64,000 bases of DNA. Origin: Variovorax sp. YR216. Its GTDB lineage: Bacteria > Pseudomonadota > Gammaproteobacteria > Burkholderiales > Burkholderiaceae_C. Shown in pieces: positions 17,335-26,331 of this stretch. Position 1 is the first letter of the stretch. Each line of letters begins with the position of its first letter. The position numbers were made by a program, and so were the translations under genes. The notes beneath the pieces were generated by a model that saw only the letters and a program-made list of their open reading frames with translations, made no database searches and had not been told where the DNA came from. The DNA is taken from the NCBI RefSeq assembly GCF_900107745.1, contig NZ_FNRO01000001.1, forward strand, positions 310,001-374,000, in the 5' to 3' direction.

Positions 17335-17844
17335 TCAACCCAGCTGCGCCTTGACCTTTTCGAGCGCTGCGTTGGCGCACTGCTCGTCCAGGTGGCCGCC
17401 CGGGGCGCCGCCGACGCCCACGGCGCCGATCACTTCATTGCCGGACTTGATGGGCACACCGCCGCCCAGGAGCAGGAAGCCGGGAATGTTCACGAGGTTG
17501 GCCGCGCCGGGGTTCTTCTGCGCGTTTTCCATCATGGCCGACGTCGGAGCCTTGGCAGAAGCCGAAGTCCAGGCCTTGCGCTCGCTCGCGCCCAGCGTGT
17601 GCGCACCCGCGTTGTCGGCGCGCTGGACGGCGCGCACGACGCCGGAGCGGTCGACCACGGTCGCGCTCACCGAATAGCCGTTGGCAGCGCAGGCCGCCAC
17701 GGTCGCGGCAGCGATCTGGTTCGCGAGGTCGAGCGACATGTTCTTTTCGGTGCGCACGACGGGTGCCGGGCTCTGTGCCTGCGCGGTCACCGCGGCGGCT
17801 GCGAGAACTGCGGCGAGAGCGCCGAGGCGAAGGGAGGAATGCAT
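17335..17844 (-). CDS. HbpS/GlcG-like haem-binding family protein, secreted
   Basis: 169 residues: a signal peptide (cleavage near AQAQ) and a single HbpS/GlcG (PF03928) domain, with VVDRSGVVRAVQRADNAG, the ERKAWTSASAKAPTSAM segment and the terminal GGVPI...VIGAVGVGGAPGG block. In Streptomyces HbpS binds haem and modulates the SenS/SenR two-component system. Here the gene lies 131 bases downstream of a response regulator gene, itself coupled to a kinase. Haem binding is not proven by sequence. Confidence 0.88.
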   Translation of the reverse strand: MHSSLRLGALAAVLAAAAVTAQAQSPAPVVRTEKNMSLDLANQIAAATVAACAANGYSVSATVVDRSGVVRAVQRADNAGAHTLGASERKAWTSASAKAPTSAMMENAQKNPGAANLVNIPGFLLLGGGVPIKSGNEVIGAVGVGGAPGGHLDEQCANAALEKVKAQLG

Positions 17845-17975
17845 GAGGATCTCCGAAGGTTGTGGTTGCTTGGGGCCAGCGCTTCGCCAGCCGCCCGGCA
17901 ACTTTAGGAGTGCCGCCTCTGCAAAGGTATTCGTACGGCTACGCGCGACGTTCCGTAGAACTACGGAGCGCCATT

Positions 17976-18599
17976 TCAGTTGTCGCTGTCCACGAGCGCT
18001 GCGTAACGCCGGATCAATCGCGCCAGCGAATCGCATTCAAGCTTGGCGAAGAGATTCGCGCGATGCGTCTCGACCGTGCGCGGCGAGAGCGCGAGCGTCC
18101 GTGCGATCTCCTTGTTCGTGAGGCCGGTGACGATGAAACCCAGCACCTCGCGCTCCCGCTCCGACAACTGCGCATAGCGATCTCGCGCCACCTGATCCGC
18201 CTGCGTGCGCTCACGGGATCGAACATGCTGTCGCACCGCCTGCTGGACCACCTCGAGCAACTGTTCGTCGTCCACCGGCTTCTCGAGGAACTCCGCCGCG
18301 CCGGCCTTGAACGCGCGCCGGCACATCTCGACGGTGCCGTGGCCGGTGAGCATGATCACCGGCTGGTCGACACCTTGTGCGATCAGCGTATCCAGCACGG
18401 TGAGTCCGCTGATGCCCGGCATGCGGACGTCGAGCACGATCGCGCCGATGCCGTTGCGATCGAAGCCTTCCATGAAGGCCTGCGGGTCGGACCAGGTCTG
18501 CGCACGAAGCCCGACTGTGCCGATCAGCAGCGCAAGGCTCTCGCGCACCGCGCGGTCGTCGTCGATCAGATGGATCAGAGGAGATTGCGGCTCGTTCAT
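17976..18599 (-). CDS. FixJ-type two-component response regulator
   Basis: 207 residues: a receiver domain with acidic pocket D13-D15, phospho-acceptor D57 (VLDVRMPG), T85 and K107 (EKPVDD), followed by a LuxR-type DNA-binding helix-turn-helix (LSEREREVLGFIVTGLTNKEIA...SPRTVETHRANLFAKL). The start overlaps the kinase stop by 4 bases. It probably activates target promoters, perhaps including the HbpS gene downstream. Confidence 0.93.
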   Translation of the reverse strand: MNEPQSPLIHLIDDDRAVRESLALLIGTVGLRAQTWSDPQAFMEGFDRNGIGAIVLDVRMPGISGLTVLDTLIAQGVDQPVIMLTGHGTVEMCRRAFKAGAAEFLEKPVDDEQLLEVVQQAVRQHVRSRERTQADQVARDRYAQLSEREREVLGFIVTGLTNKEIARTLALSPRTVETHRANLFAKLECDSLARLIRRYAALVDSDN

Positions 18600-20077
18600 G
18601 CGCTCGGCTTTCCGGTGTCCGCACCAGCCAGCGGCAGTCGCAGGATGAATCGCGCGCCGCGCTGCGCAGCAGGCTCGGCGCCCAACGTGCCACCCATGCC
18701 GACGGCCAATGTTTCGCACAGGCTCAGGCCGAGGCCCAGGCCGCCTTCGCGCGTGCTGAAGAAGGGTTCGAAGATGCGCGGCAAGGCATCGGGCGGGATG
18801 CCGCGCCCGCTGTCGGTCACGGTCAGCACCCCGTGGTTGCCCTGATGGCCGATCGCCAGAACCAGGCGGCGCTCGCCGGGAGGCACGTCTTCCAGGGCCT
18901 GCAGTGCGTTCATCAGCAGGTTGTGCACGATCTGTTCGAGCGCGACCGGCTCCGCCAGCACCACGACCGGTGCGTGCACCGTGTCCTCGAAGGCCGGCGT
19001 GACCGAGCGCCGCGCGAACTCGGGCGCGAGCAGATGGAGCGCGCCGCGCACCACGTCCTGGACAACGACGGGCTGGGTGCTGCCCGATCGGTCGGGCCGC
19101 TCGATCACGCGCCGCAGGCGCCCCACGACATCCGCCGCACGGCGCGCCTGTTCGCTCGCCCGCTTCATGGCATCTTGCGCGGTGGCGAGTTCCGGCGGAT
19201 CGTCGTCCAGCAGCCGGCGCGCGGCCTGCGTATTGGCGAGCACCGCCGTCAAGGGCTGGTTCAACTCATGCGCCATGCCAGCGGCAAGTTCGCCGAGCGC
19301 GTTGAGGCGCGCAACCTGCCCGAGTCGCAGCAGATCTTCCGCGCGACGACGCTCGATGCGCTGCCGCTGCAGGGCCTGCGCGCCGCCGAGCACCACGGCC
19401 ACTGCGAGCGCCCAGCCGGCCATGGTGCCCCAGGGCAATTCGCGCCACGAGACATCTCGCTCTGCGATGAGTTCGAAACCCTGGCTTTCCGACGCGAGCG
19501 TCTTCCGGAAGTCGAAACGCCATCCGCCGAATGCAGTGGTGTCCCCCGGCTGGACGACGAACTCCTGCCCGTCCTTGTCGAGCACCACGCGCACGGGACT
19601 GGTCTTCGGGTCCATCGGCCAGTCGCGCCAAGGCACGGTGGCGGCGAGGTCGACGTCGATGAGGTAGCTGACCGACGCCGCACCCATCATCAGCTTGTAT
19701 CGGCCGCCCGCGAAATCATCGGCCACGTACTCCGGCCGGCGCAGTTCGCGCGAACGGGCTTCCGCGGCCGCCAGCGCGGGGTCGGTCCACGGGGCGCCAC
19801 CTTCGTGCCGCTGAACCGCAAGAATCGACGGATACACCGACGACAGCCGCCGCTCGGGCGCGCCCCCCGGCGCCGGCTCCAGCAGCGCGAGCGTTGCGAG
19901 CACCGCGTCGTACTGCACCACCTGCTGGCTCATCAAGCGATGCGCAATGCGGCCGTTGGCGTCGAAATCCTCCCGCAGCTGCCGGATCTCGCCGCGCGCG
20001 ATCCAGACCGCGCCGACGCCGGTGACCAGCAGCCAGGCGAGCCACCAGCCCCCATGTGTGCGCAACCATTGCCTCAT
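18596..20077 (-). CDS. Membrane sensor histidine kinase with periplasmic domain
   Basis: 493 residues: membrane helix (about 10-29), a periplasmic sensing region of about 180 residues, a second helix (about 216-238), then HisKA and HATPase domains. The phosphorylated histidine is near residue 269 in GMAHELNQPLTAV; the N box (HNLLMNALQAL) and the G boxes (DSGRGIP, FEPFFSTREGGLGLGLSL) are intact. The organisation matches FixL/DctB-like kinases. It is translated together with the regulator gene. The signal is unknown; the neighbouring HbpS-like protein suggests redox or haem. Confidence 0.93.
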   Translation of the reverse strand: MRQWLRTHGGWWLAWLLVTGVGAVWIARGEIRQLREDFDANGRIAHRLMSQQVVQYDAVLATLALLEPAPGGAPERRLSSVYPSILAVQRHEGGAPWTDPALAAAEARSRELRRPEYVADDFAGGRYKLMMGAASVSYLIDVDLAATVPWRDWPMDPKTSPVRVVLDKDGQEFVVQPGDTTAFGGWRFDFRKTLASESQGFELIAERDVSWRELPWGTMAGWALAVAVVLGGAQALQRQRIERRRAEDLLRLGQVARLNALGELAAGMAHELNQPLTAVLANTQAARRLLDDDPPELATAQDAMKRASEQARRAADVVGRLRRVIERPDRSGSTQPVVVQDVVRGALHLLAPEFARRSVTPAFEDTVHAPVVVLAEPVALEQIVHNLLMNALQALEDVPPGERRLVLAIGHQGNHGVLTVTDSGRGIPPDALPRIFEPFFSTREGGLGLGLSLCETLAVGMGGTLGAEPAAQRGARFILRLPLAGADTGKPSA

Positions 20078-20119
20078 GGCGCGGATTGTGCCCGGCGCGT
20101 TCCGCGAAAATCCCGCCTC

Positions 20120-20311
20120 ATGACGGTTTGGAGATTTCCCCTCGCGGCGCTGGCCGTGGTTCTCGCCGCCGGCTGCGCGACCGGCGCAAGGCAGCAGGCG
20201 ATGGCGGACGCGCGCATCGACACGGTCGAGGCCGGCGCCTTCGATCTGTGGGTCGGCCCTTCAGCGACGCAGGGTCTGAAGACAAGCTTCGTGCTCGCCG
20301 AGCCCGATTGA
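20120..20311 (+). CDS. Small predicted lipoprotein
   Basis: 63 residues: signal peptide with lipobox LAAGC (Cys about residue 19) and a short polar mature part containing DLWVGPSATQGLKTSFVLAE. No family was recognised. It lies 42 bases from the divergent kinase start and 8 bases before the DUF72 gene on the same strand. Confidence 0.6.
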   Translation: MTVWRFPLAALAVVLAAGCATGARQQAMADARIDTVEAGAFDLWVGPSATQGLKTSFVLAEPD

Positions 20312-20319
20312 GGCGGCGC

Positions 20320-21399
20320 ATGCAGAACTCGCTGTTCGACGATTTCGAGGACGCGGACGAACCCGCATCCGTCGCCGCACCTGAAATCGCGCCCGCGCCC
20401 GCACCGAAGAAACGCGCCGCAGCGCGCACGACCAAGGTGCTGCCGGCGCCGCCCGATTCCGTCTTGCAGGCGCTGGCGATCGAGCTGCCGACCAACCTCC
20501 GGCTCGGCACTTCGTCGTGGCACTTCCCGGGCTGGACCGGCATGGTCTGGGAGGGCGAGTACGAACAGTCGGTGCTGTCGAAGCACGGGCTCGCCGCCTA
20601 TGCGCAGCATCCGCTGTTCCGCGCAGTGAGCATCGACCGCAGCTTCTACAAGCCGCTCACGGCGACCCAGTTCGCGGCCTACGCGGCCCAGGTGCCGGAG
20701 GACTTCCGCTTCACAGTGAAGGCGCCGAGCCTCGTCGCCGACGCGATGATGCGCGGCGAGGACGGGCGCGGCATGCAGGCCAATCCGGCCTTCCTCGATC
20801 CGGCGCTGGCCGCCACGGAATTCGTGCAGCCGGCGCTGGACGGACTCGGGCACAAGCTCGGCGCGCTCGTGTTCCAGCTCAGTCCCCTGCCCGGTCCGAT
20901 GCTCGCGCGCATGCCGGAGATGCTGGAGCGGCTCGGCACGATGCTGCGTGCACTGCCCGCGCTGCGGCCGGTCGCGCCCGACGGCGTGGTCGCGGTGGAA
21001 GTGCGCAACCCGGAGTTCCTCACGCCGGCCTTCTGCGATGTGCTGCGCGACGCGGGCGCGACCTATTGCCTGGGCCTTCATCCCAAGCTGCCACCGATCG
21101 AGGCGCAGCTTCCACTCCTGCGGGCGCTCTGGCCGGGCCCGCTCGTGTGTCGCTGGAACCTCAACCGGCTGCACGGCGCCTATGGCTACGAGGACGCGAA
21201 GGCGCTCTACGAGCCCTTCGACAAGCTGGTTGACGTCGACCCCGAGACCCGGGCGACGCTCGCGCGCGTGATCGTCGGCACCACCGGCGCGGGCCAGCGC
21301 GCCTATGTGACCATCAGCAACAAGGCCGAGGGCTCTGCGCCACAGACGGTGCAGGCGCTGGCCGAGGAGGTCCGCAGGCGACTGACGGCGAATCGCTGA
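20320..21399 (+). CDS. DUF72 family protein (YecE-like)
   Basis: 359 residues with a disordered Ala/Pro-rich N-terminal stretch (to about 45) followed by the DUF72 TIM-barrel domain: LGTSSWHFPGW near its start, VSIDRSFYKPLT, FRFTVKAPS and VEVRNPEFL. The function is unknown; a nuclease-like or metal-binding role has been suggested for the family. The ATG at 20320 was chosen over in-frame upstream sequence because it sits after the lipoprotein stop. Confidence 0.9.
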   Translation: MQNSLFDDFEDADEPASVAAPEIAPAPAPKKRAAARTTKVLPAPPDSVLQALAIELPTNLRLGTSSWHFPGWTGMVWEGEYEQSVLSKHGLAAYAQHPLFRAVSIDRSFYKPLTATQFAAYAAQVPEDFRFTVKAPSLVADAMMRGEDGRGMQANPAFLDPALAATEFVQPALDGLGHKLGALVFQLSPLPGPMLARMPEMLERLGTMLRALPALRPVAPDGVVAVEVRNPEFLTPAFCDVLRDAGATYCLGLHPKLPPIEAQLPLLRALWPGPLVCRWNLNRLHGAYGYEDAKALYEPFDKLVDVDPETRATLARVIVGTTGAGQRAYVTISNKAEGSAPQTVQALAEEVRRRLTANR

Positions 21400-21423
21400 G
21401 CGGCACACCTGCCGGCAAGCGCG

Positions 21424-22194
21424 TCAATCCACCAGATCCGGATCGCTCGCGATGATCTCGTCCCACAGCGTCTGGAAAGAAAGCCAGCCGAAGGTCGGCG
21501 ACCCCAGCACCGATGCGAGCCAGCGTGCGTCCTCCTCGCGCCATTGCGTCGGCTTGCCGGCGGCTTCGGCCATCAGCTGGGCCTCGCAACAGCGGTTCAT
21601 CAGCACGAACCACCACGCGGCCTCGTCGATGCTCTGCCCCGTCGTGAAGATGCCGTGGCCGGCGTGGATCGCGACGCGGTGCTCGCCGAAGCCGGCCGCG
21701 AACCGGCTTGCCGCCTCGGGATCGCGCACCACGCGCGGCTCGCGGATCAGCGCCTGGTTCCCGAAGAAGATGCACGCATCCTGCGTGATGGGGTCCAGCA
21801 GGCGCTCGAACGACGACCAGGTCGAGGCATGCGGCGCGTGCGCATGGCAGACCGCGTTCACTTCCGGGCGCGCGCGGTGGACTGCCGTGTGAAGCAGCAG
21901 TCCGACCGGATTGACCATGCCGCTGCCGCGAACGACCTTGCCCTCGGGGTCGACCTGCACCAGATGCGACACCTTCACCTGATGCATCGCGACCCCGACC
22001 GGGTTGACCCAGAAGTGGTCGGGCAGCTCGGGATCGCGAACCGTCACATGGCCCAGGAGGCCTTCCGAGAAGCCGCGCCGCCCGAAGATCCTGCAGGTGG
22101 CGGCGAGGCGCTGCAGGGCATGCGTTCGCTCGGCCGCCTTGGTCTCGAAGCGCGGCGGGGTTCGGGTCACGAAATTCTGAACGCCGATCTGCAC
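21424..22194 (-). CDS. Class II aldolase/adducin family protein
   Basis: 256 residues of the class II aldolase fold: GHVTVRDPELPDHFWVNP in the N-terminal half, the zinc pair in CHAHAPHAS, and a further zinc histidine in IHAGHGIFTTG. Close relatives act as sugar-phosphate aldolases or epimerases, or are of unknown substrate. The start is GTG at 22194. It is divergent from the guanidine riboswitch-gdx unit. Confidence 0.88.
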   Translation of the reverse strand: MQIGVQNFVTRTPPRFETKAAERTHALQRLAATCRIFGRRGFSEGLLGHVTVRDPELPDHFWVNPVGVAMHQVKVSHLVQVDPEGKVVRGSGMVNPVGLLLHTAVHRARPEVNAVCHAHAPHASTWSSFERLLDPITQDACIFFGNQALIREPRVVRDPEAASRFAAGFGEHRVAIHAGHGIFTTGQSIDEAAWWFVLMNRCCEAQLMAEAAGKPTQWREEDARWLASVLGSPTFGWLSFQTLWDEIIASDPDLVD

Positions 22195-22330
22195 GATGGC
22201 TCTCCTTCAGTCGCGGGAGTTCCGGCTCGACGCCGGTCGGCGTAGTGAATCAGATCGCCCGGGCCTCTGCAACCGCGAACGCCTGCATGGCCTTGTTGCA
22301 GATTGGAGGCCGACTATGATGCCCCCCACA

Positions 22331-22385
22331 TCAGGAGGACGGCCTCCCCCGCGTCGGGAACATTGTCGGGACGGCCGGTTGTCTT
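22331..22385 (+). ncRNA. Guanidine-II (mini-ykkC) riboswitch
   Basis: Two hairpins with ACGG loops, the hallmark of the guanidine-II class. Hairpin 1 is perfect: GGAGG-ACGG-CCTCC at 22334-22347. Hairpin 2 has its ACGG loop at 22371-22374 between GG and CC and has a less regular stem. An AAGGAG ribosome site follows at 22390-22395, 8 bases before the gdx start, in the position expected for translational control. Guanidinium binding should release the ribosome site and switch on gdx. Confidence 0.8.
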
Positions 22386-22402
22386 TGACAAGGAGAACCC
22401 TC

Positions 22403-22723
22403 ATGGCCTGGACCTATCTCGTCATCGCCGGCATCCTCGAAGTGGCTTGGGCCTATTCGATGAAGCTCTCGGAAGGCTTCACGCGGCCAGTCGCGGCGGC
22501 AACGACCATCGTGCTGATGATCGCCAGCTTCGCGCTGCTTTCCATTTCCATGCGCACGCTACCGTTGGGCACGGCCTATACGGTGTGGACCGGCATCGGC
22601 GCCGTCGGCGCCTTTGTGGTCGGGATCGTCGCGCTGGGCGAACAGGCCAGCCTCATGCGGATCGGCGCCGGCGTGCTGATCGTCGCAGGCATCGTGCTGA
22701 TGAAGCTCTCCTCGCCGCAGTGA
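22403..22723 (+). CDS. gdx: Guanidinium exporter Gdx (SugE, small multidrug resistance family)
   Basis: 106 residues and four membrane helices, the standard SMR size. The signature start MAWTYLVIAGILEVAWAYSM carries the substrate/proton-binding glutamate E13 and W16, and EGFTRP follows, as in the Gdx (SugE) subgroup rather than EmrE-type multidrug pumps. Gdx exports guanidinium in exchange for protons as an antiparallel dimer. The guanidine-II riboswitch upstream fits this role. Confidence 0.93.
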   Translation: MAWTYLVIAGILEVAWAYSMKLSEGFTRPVAAATTIVLMIASFALLSISMRTLPLGTAYTVWTGIGAVGAFVVGIVALGEQASLMRIGAGVLIVAGIVLMKLSSPQ

Positions 22724-22742
22724 CGCAGCGCAGCGCACGGCC

Positions 22743-23312
22743 CTACGAGGGATCGGGCGCTTCGGCTTTCTCGGGCTTCGGCCGGTACCAGCGCGGATAG
22801 AACGCGGCGACGCGCGGTCCGTCGGTCGCGAGCGCATGGCACCCGTCGAGTTGGAAAGGCTTCTCGGTCTCGGACACGCCGAGGTGGGTCCCGGCCAGCG
22901 TCTGGAGCACGCCGGTGCCCATGGTGCGCAGCAATTCCGACATGTGCGTACAGCCGCGGACGCCGCCGAAGAGCCGGGCGGTCTGCCGGCTGAAGCCCGG
23001 GCCGACGCGCAGGCCGATCAGCTGCGTGTAGTCCGGCGCGATGTTGCCGCAGGCATCGGGGAACGGCGCGGCGTCAGTCGAGGCGACCGCGTCGACGATG
23101 AGCGCCGTCGAATCGACCGTCAGGCGCAGCCACATCGAGTGGATCGCCTCGCCGCCCGGCCGCTCGCCGCCGGGAAAGACGAAATGCTGGTCGCGCACAT
23201 CGCACAGATGGCCTTCGACGTCCCAGAGGCCGTCGCTGCGGCGATAGCCGCGAAGGGTGATCGTGCGCCCGTTCACAGGGGCGCGTTCTGCAGTGGGTGG
23301 AGGCAATGGCAT
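22743..23312 (-). CDS. DUF2889 family protein
   Basis: 189 residues, soluble. Family features are RTITLRGYRRSDGLWDVEGHL near the N-terminus, a central IAPDYTQLIGLRVGPGFSR segment and GCTHMSELLRTMG. The function is unknown; in other organisms relatives lie near aromatic-compound genes. It is convergent with gdx and follows the P-type ATPase gene's end, on the same strand. Confidence 0.85.
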   Translation of the reverse strand: MPLPPPTAERAPVNGRTITLRGYRRSDGLWDVEGHLCDVRDQHFVFPGGERPGGEAIHSMWLRLTVDSTALIVDAVASTDAAPFPDACGNIAPDYTQLIGLRVGPGFSRQTARLFGGVRGCTHMSELLRTMGTGVLQTLAGTHLGVSETEKPFQLDGCHALATDGPRVAAFYPRWYRPKPEKAEAPDPS

Positions 23313-23373
23313 GGCTGGCGCACGATCATGCCCGAGCGTCGGCGAACCCGTCTTGCGCACACTGGTTGCCCCT

Positions 23374-26127
23374 TCAAGCGCCTCGCTCGCCCGCCTCGCT
23401 GGCAGTCACCAGGCGCTTCAACCCCTGGTTCGACCGGATGACCAGCTTCTCCGCCTCGACCACGAGGAAGAACCCCAGCCCGCCCGCGATGAGCCACGGC
23501 CAGACGTATCCGGGAACCGCCTCGGTGCCGAAGACCGCCTGCAGCGGCGGCGCATAGGTGAAGAGCAGCTGAAGAACCACGACCGCGCCGATGCCCATCG
23601 GCAGGTACTTGTTGCCGAGATGGGCCTGCAGCGACATCGAGCTGTCGATCAGGTAGCGGCTGTTCAGGAGATAGAAGCACTGGCCGATCGTGATCGCATT
23701 GACCGCCACGGTGCGCCCGAGCTCGTCCGAAGCACCGTGCCCCTTCATCCAGTAGAAAGCCCAGAGCGTGAAGCCCAGCAAGGCCAGGCCGACAAAGACG
23801 ATGCGCCAGAAACCGAACCCTGTGAGGATCGGCCGATCGACTGCGCGCGGCGGCCGGCTCATCACGTCCGCCTCATGCGGCTCGAAGCAGATCACGAGCC
23901 CCAGCGCGACGGAGGTCACCATGTTGACCCACAGCACCTGCGGCGCGGTGATCGGCAGCACGAGTCCCATGAAGATCGCCACCGCGATGACCAGCGCCTG
24001 AGCGAAGTTCGTCGGGAACAGGAAGAGGATCGCCTTCTCGATGTTGTTGTAGACGGTGCGGCCTTCCTTGACCGCTTCGCTGATCGAGGCGAAGTTGTCG
24101 TCGACCAGGATCATCTCGGCCGCCTCCTTGGTCACTTCGGTCCCCTTGATGCCCATCGCCACCCCGATGTCGGCCTGCTTGAGCGACGGCGCGTCGTTCA
24201 CTCCGTCGCCCGTCATGGCGCAGATCTGCCGGTTCGCCTGGATCGCCTTCACGAGCCGCAGCTTGTGTTCCGGGCTGGCACGCGCGAACACGTCGACATC
24301 GCGCACCGTCTCGCGCAGCGCGGCTTCGTTCATGGCCTCGATCTCAGTGCCGGTGACTGCGGTCTTGCCGTCTCCGATGCCGAGCATCCGCGCGATCGCG
24401 GCGGCGGTGATCCGATGGTCGCCGGTGATCATCGTGACGCGGATGCCGCCGGTGTGGCATTCCTTGACCGCCGCGATCGCTTCGGGCCGCGGTGGATCGA
24501 GAAGCCCGATCAGCCCGATGAGCACCAGATTCCTCGGCAAGTCCCCTGGGCCGAGCGCGGCCGTTCCGAGTCCGGCGTTGTCGAGCCAGGCGAGGCCCAG
24601 CACGCGCTCGCCCCGGGCGGCCATCTGGTCCGAGACGCGCATGAAGCGCTCGCGGTCCAGCGCGGCGACCGCGCCGTCGACCCCTTGCTGGCGATCGCAG
24701 TGCTCCATGATGACTTCGGGCGCGCCCTTGACGAAGAGCACCTCGCGCCCGTCGGCGCCCGCATGCACCGTAGCCATGAACTTGTGCTCGGACTCGAACG
24801 GGATCGCGTTGATGCGCGGCCACGCTTCGCGTTCGGCATCGCGCTGCATGCCGATCTTGTTCGCGAACGGATACAGCGCGCCCTCCGTGGGATCGCCTTC
24901 GACCGTCCAGAGGCCCTCGCGCTGGAAGATCTCGGCGTCGTTGCAAAGCAGCGAATTGCGCGCGAAGAGTTCGAGCACCCGGTTCGATCCGGACTGGCGG
25001 CCGTCGTGCATGACCTCGCCCTCGGGTGCGTAGCCGCTGCCGCTCACCGTGTACTCGGCATCCGCCGATGCCGCCGAGACGACCATCATCTCCATGAGCG
25101 TCAAGGTGCCGGTCTTGTCCGAGCAGATCCGCGACACCGAGCCGAGCGTCTCGACGGCGGGAAGGCGGCGGATGATGGCGTTGCGCCGGGCCATCCGCTG
25201 CACGCCGATCGCCAGCGTGATCGTGATCAGGGAGGGCAGCCCTTCCGGAATGAGCGACACGGCGATGCCGACCATGGCCTGGAACAGCTCGACGAAGTTC
25301 ATGCCGATCACCCAGTGGCCATACGCGAACACCACCACGCTGATCACGGCGACGACACCCGTGATCAGGTAGCCGAGCCGCTTGATCTGGCGCAGCAGCG
25401 GCGTCTCGAGCTGGCTGACGTTGGCCAGCAGCTGGTTGATCTTGCCGAGTTCGGTTTCGCTGCCCGTCGCAACCACCATGCCGGTCGCCCGGCCGGACAC
25501 CACCATCGTCCCGGAAAACGCCATGCTCTCGCGATCGCCGACGGTCGACTTCACCGCGACCGGCAGGGTGGTCTTCTCCGCCGGGACCGATTCGCCGGTG
25601 AGCGCCGCTTCCTCGGTGCGAAGGTTCTTGACGTCGACGAGGCGCAGGTCCGCCGGCACCTTGTCGCCCGATTCGAGAAGCACCACATCCCCGGGCACCA
25701 GTTCGTCCGCGGGGATCATTCGCGTCTCGCCGCCGCGCGTGGCACGTGCTTCCGCGGAAAGCATGTTGCGGATCGAGTCGAGTGCCTTTTCGGCCTTGCC
25801 TTCCTGCACGAAGCCCAGCAGCCCATTGAGGAACACGACGCCGAAGATGATGCCGGCGTCGAGCCACAAGCTGAGCATCAGCTTCACGAAGCCGGCGCCG
25901 AGCAGCACGTACACCAGGATGTTGTTGAACTGACTGAGGAAGCGCATCAAGGGATGGCGCTTCTTGCCTTCCGGGAGCCGGTTCTTCCCGTGCGTGCGGA
26001 GCCGGTCGGCCGCGTCGCTTGCGCCGAGTCCTGCCGAGCGATCGGTGGCGAGTCGCTTCTCGACTTCGTCGATCGGCATCGCATGCCAGGAAGGTGTCTC
26101 AGCAGAAGCGGTCGGTCGTGATTCCAT
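23374..26127 (-). CDS. P-type (IIA-like) cation-transporting ATPase
   Basis: 917 residues. An N-terminal cation ATPase domain is followed by the actuator TGES motif (ALTGESVPAEK), the membrane motif IPEGLP, the phosphorylation site DKTGTLT near residue 337, the KGAPE nucleotide site and the hinge TGDGVNDAPSLKQADIGVAMG; six C-terminal helices close it. IPEGLP and overall layout match SERCA/PMR-like or Na/K-type ATPases. The ion (Ca2+, Mn2+ or monovalent) is not decided. A strong AAGGAGG site precedes the ATG at 26127. It is divergent from ppk2 with a 204-base gap. Confidence 0.92.
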   Translation of the reverse strand: MESRPTASAETPSWHAMPIDEVEKRLATDRSAGLGASDAADRLRTHGKNRLPEGKKRHPLMRFLSQFNNILVYVLLGAGFVKLMLSLWLDAGIIFGVVFLNGLLGFVQEGKAEKALDSIRNMLSAEARATRGGETRMIPADELVPGDVVLLESGDKVPADLRLVDVKNLRTEEAALTGESVPAEKTTLPVAVKSTVGDRESMAFSGTMVVSGRATGMVVATGSETELGKINQLLANVSQLETPLLRQIKRLGYLITGVVAVISVVVFAYGHWVIGMNFVELFQAMVGIAVSLIPEGLPSLITITLAIGVQRMARRNAIIRRLPAVETLGSVSRICSDKTGTLTLMEMMVVSAASADAEYTVSGSGYAPEGEVMHDGRQSGSNRVLELFARNSLLCNDAEIFQREGLWTVEGDPTEGALYPFANKIGMQRDAEREAWPRINAIPFESEHKFMATVHAGADGREVLFVKGAPEVIMEHCDRQQGVDGAVAALDRERFMRVSDQMAARGERVLGLAWLDNAGLGTAALGPGDLPRNLVLIGLIGLLDPPRPEAIAAVKECHTGGIRVTMITGDHRITAAAIARMLGIGDGKTAVTGTEIEAMNEAALRETVRDVDVFARASPEHKLRLVKAIQANRQICAMTGDGVNDAPSLKQADIGVAMGIKGTEVTKEAAEMILVDDNFASISEAVKEGRTVYNNIEKAILFLFPTNFAQALVIAVAIFMGLVLPITAPQVLWVNMVTSVALGLVICFEPHEADVMSRPPRAVDRPILTGFGFWRIVFVGLALLGFTLWAFYWMKGHGASDELGRTVAVNAITIGQCFYLLNSRYLIDSSMSLQAHLGNKYLPMGIGAVVVLQLLFTYAPPLQAVFGTEAVPGYVWPWLIAGGLGFFLVVEAEKLVIRSNQGLKRLVTASEAGERGA

Positions 26128-26331
26128 GGCCTCCTCCTTCTGGATCGCCTGGATCCGGTAGGAAACAGAACGCTGTCGGGCCCGCCAATGTAGGCCTCCG
26201 CGCGCCACCTGGGAAGCCTTTGGGACAGGCTTGGCAGCGTTGCCGAACGGCAGCAAACTGCATGTCGACCTTCAGCGATGCCGAGCCGCAAACACATCTG
26301 GCTGCCGCTGATGTCGCGAAGGAGGTGCCCG

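Noticed and set aside
23257..26121. Very long plus-strand frame over the P-type ATPase gene
   Set aside because: Antisense shadow; the minus-strand frame has all ATPase motifs, whereas this product is Asp/His/Arg-rich nonsense.
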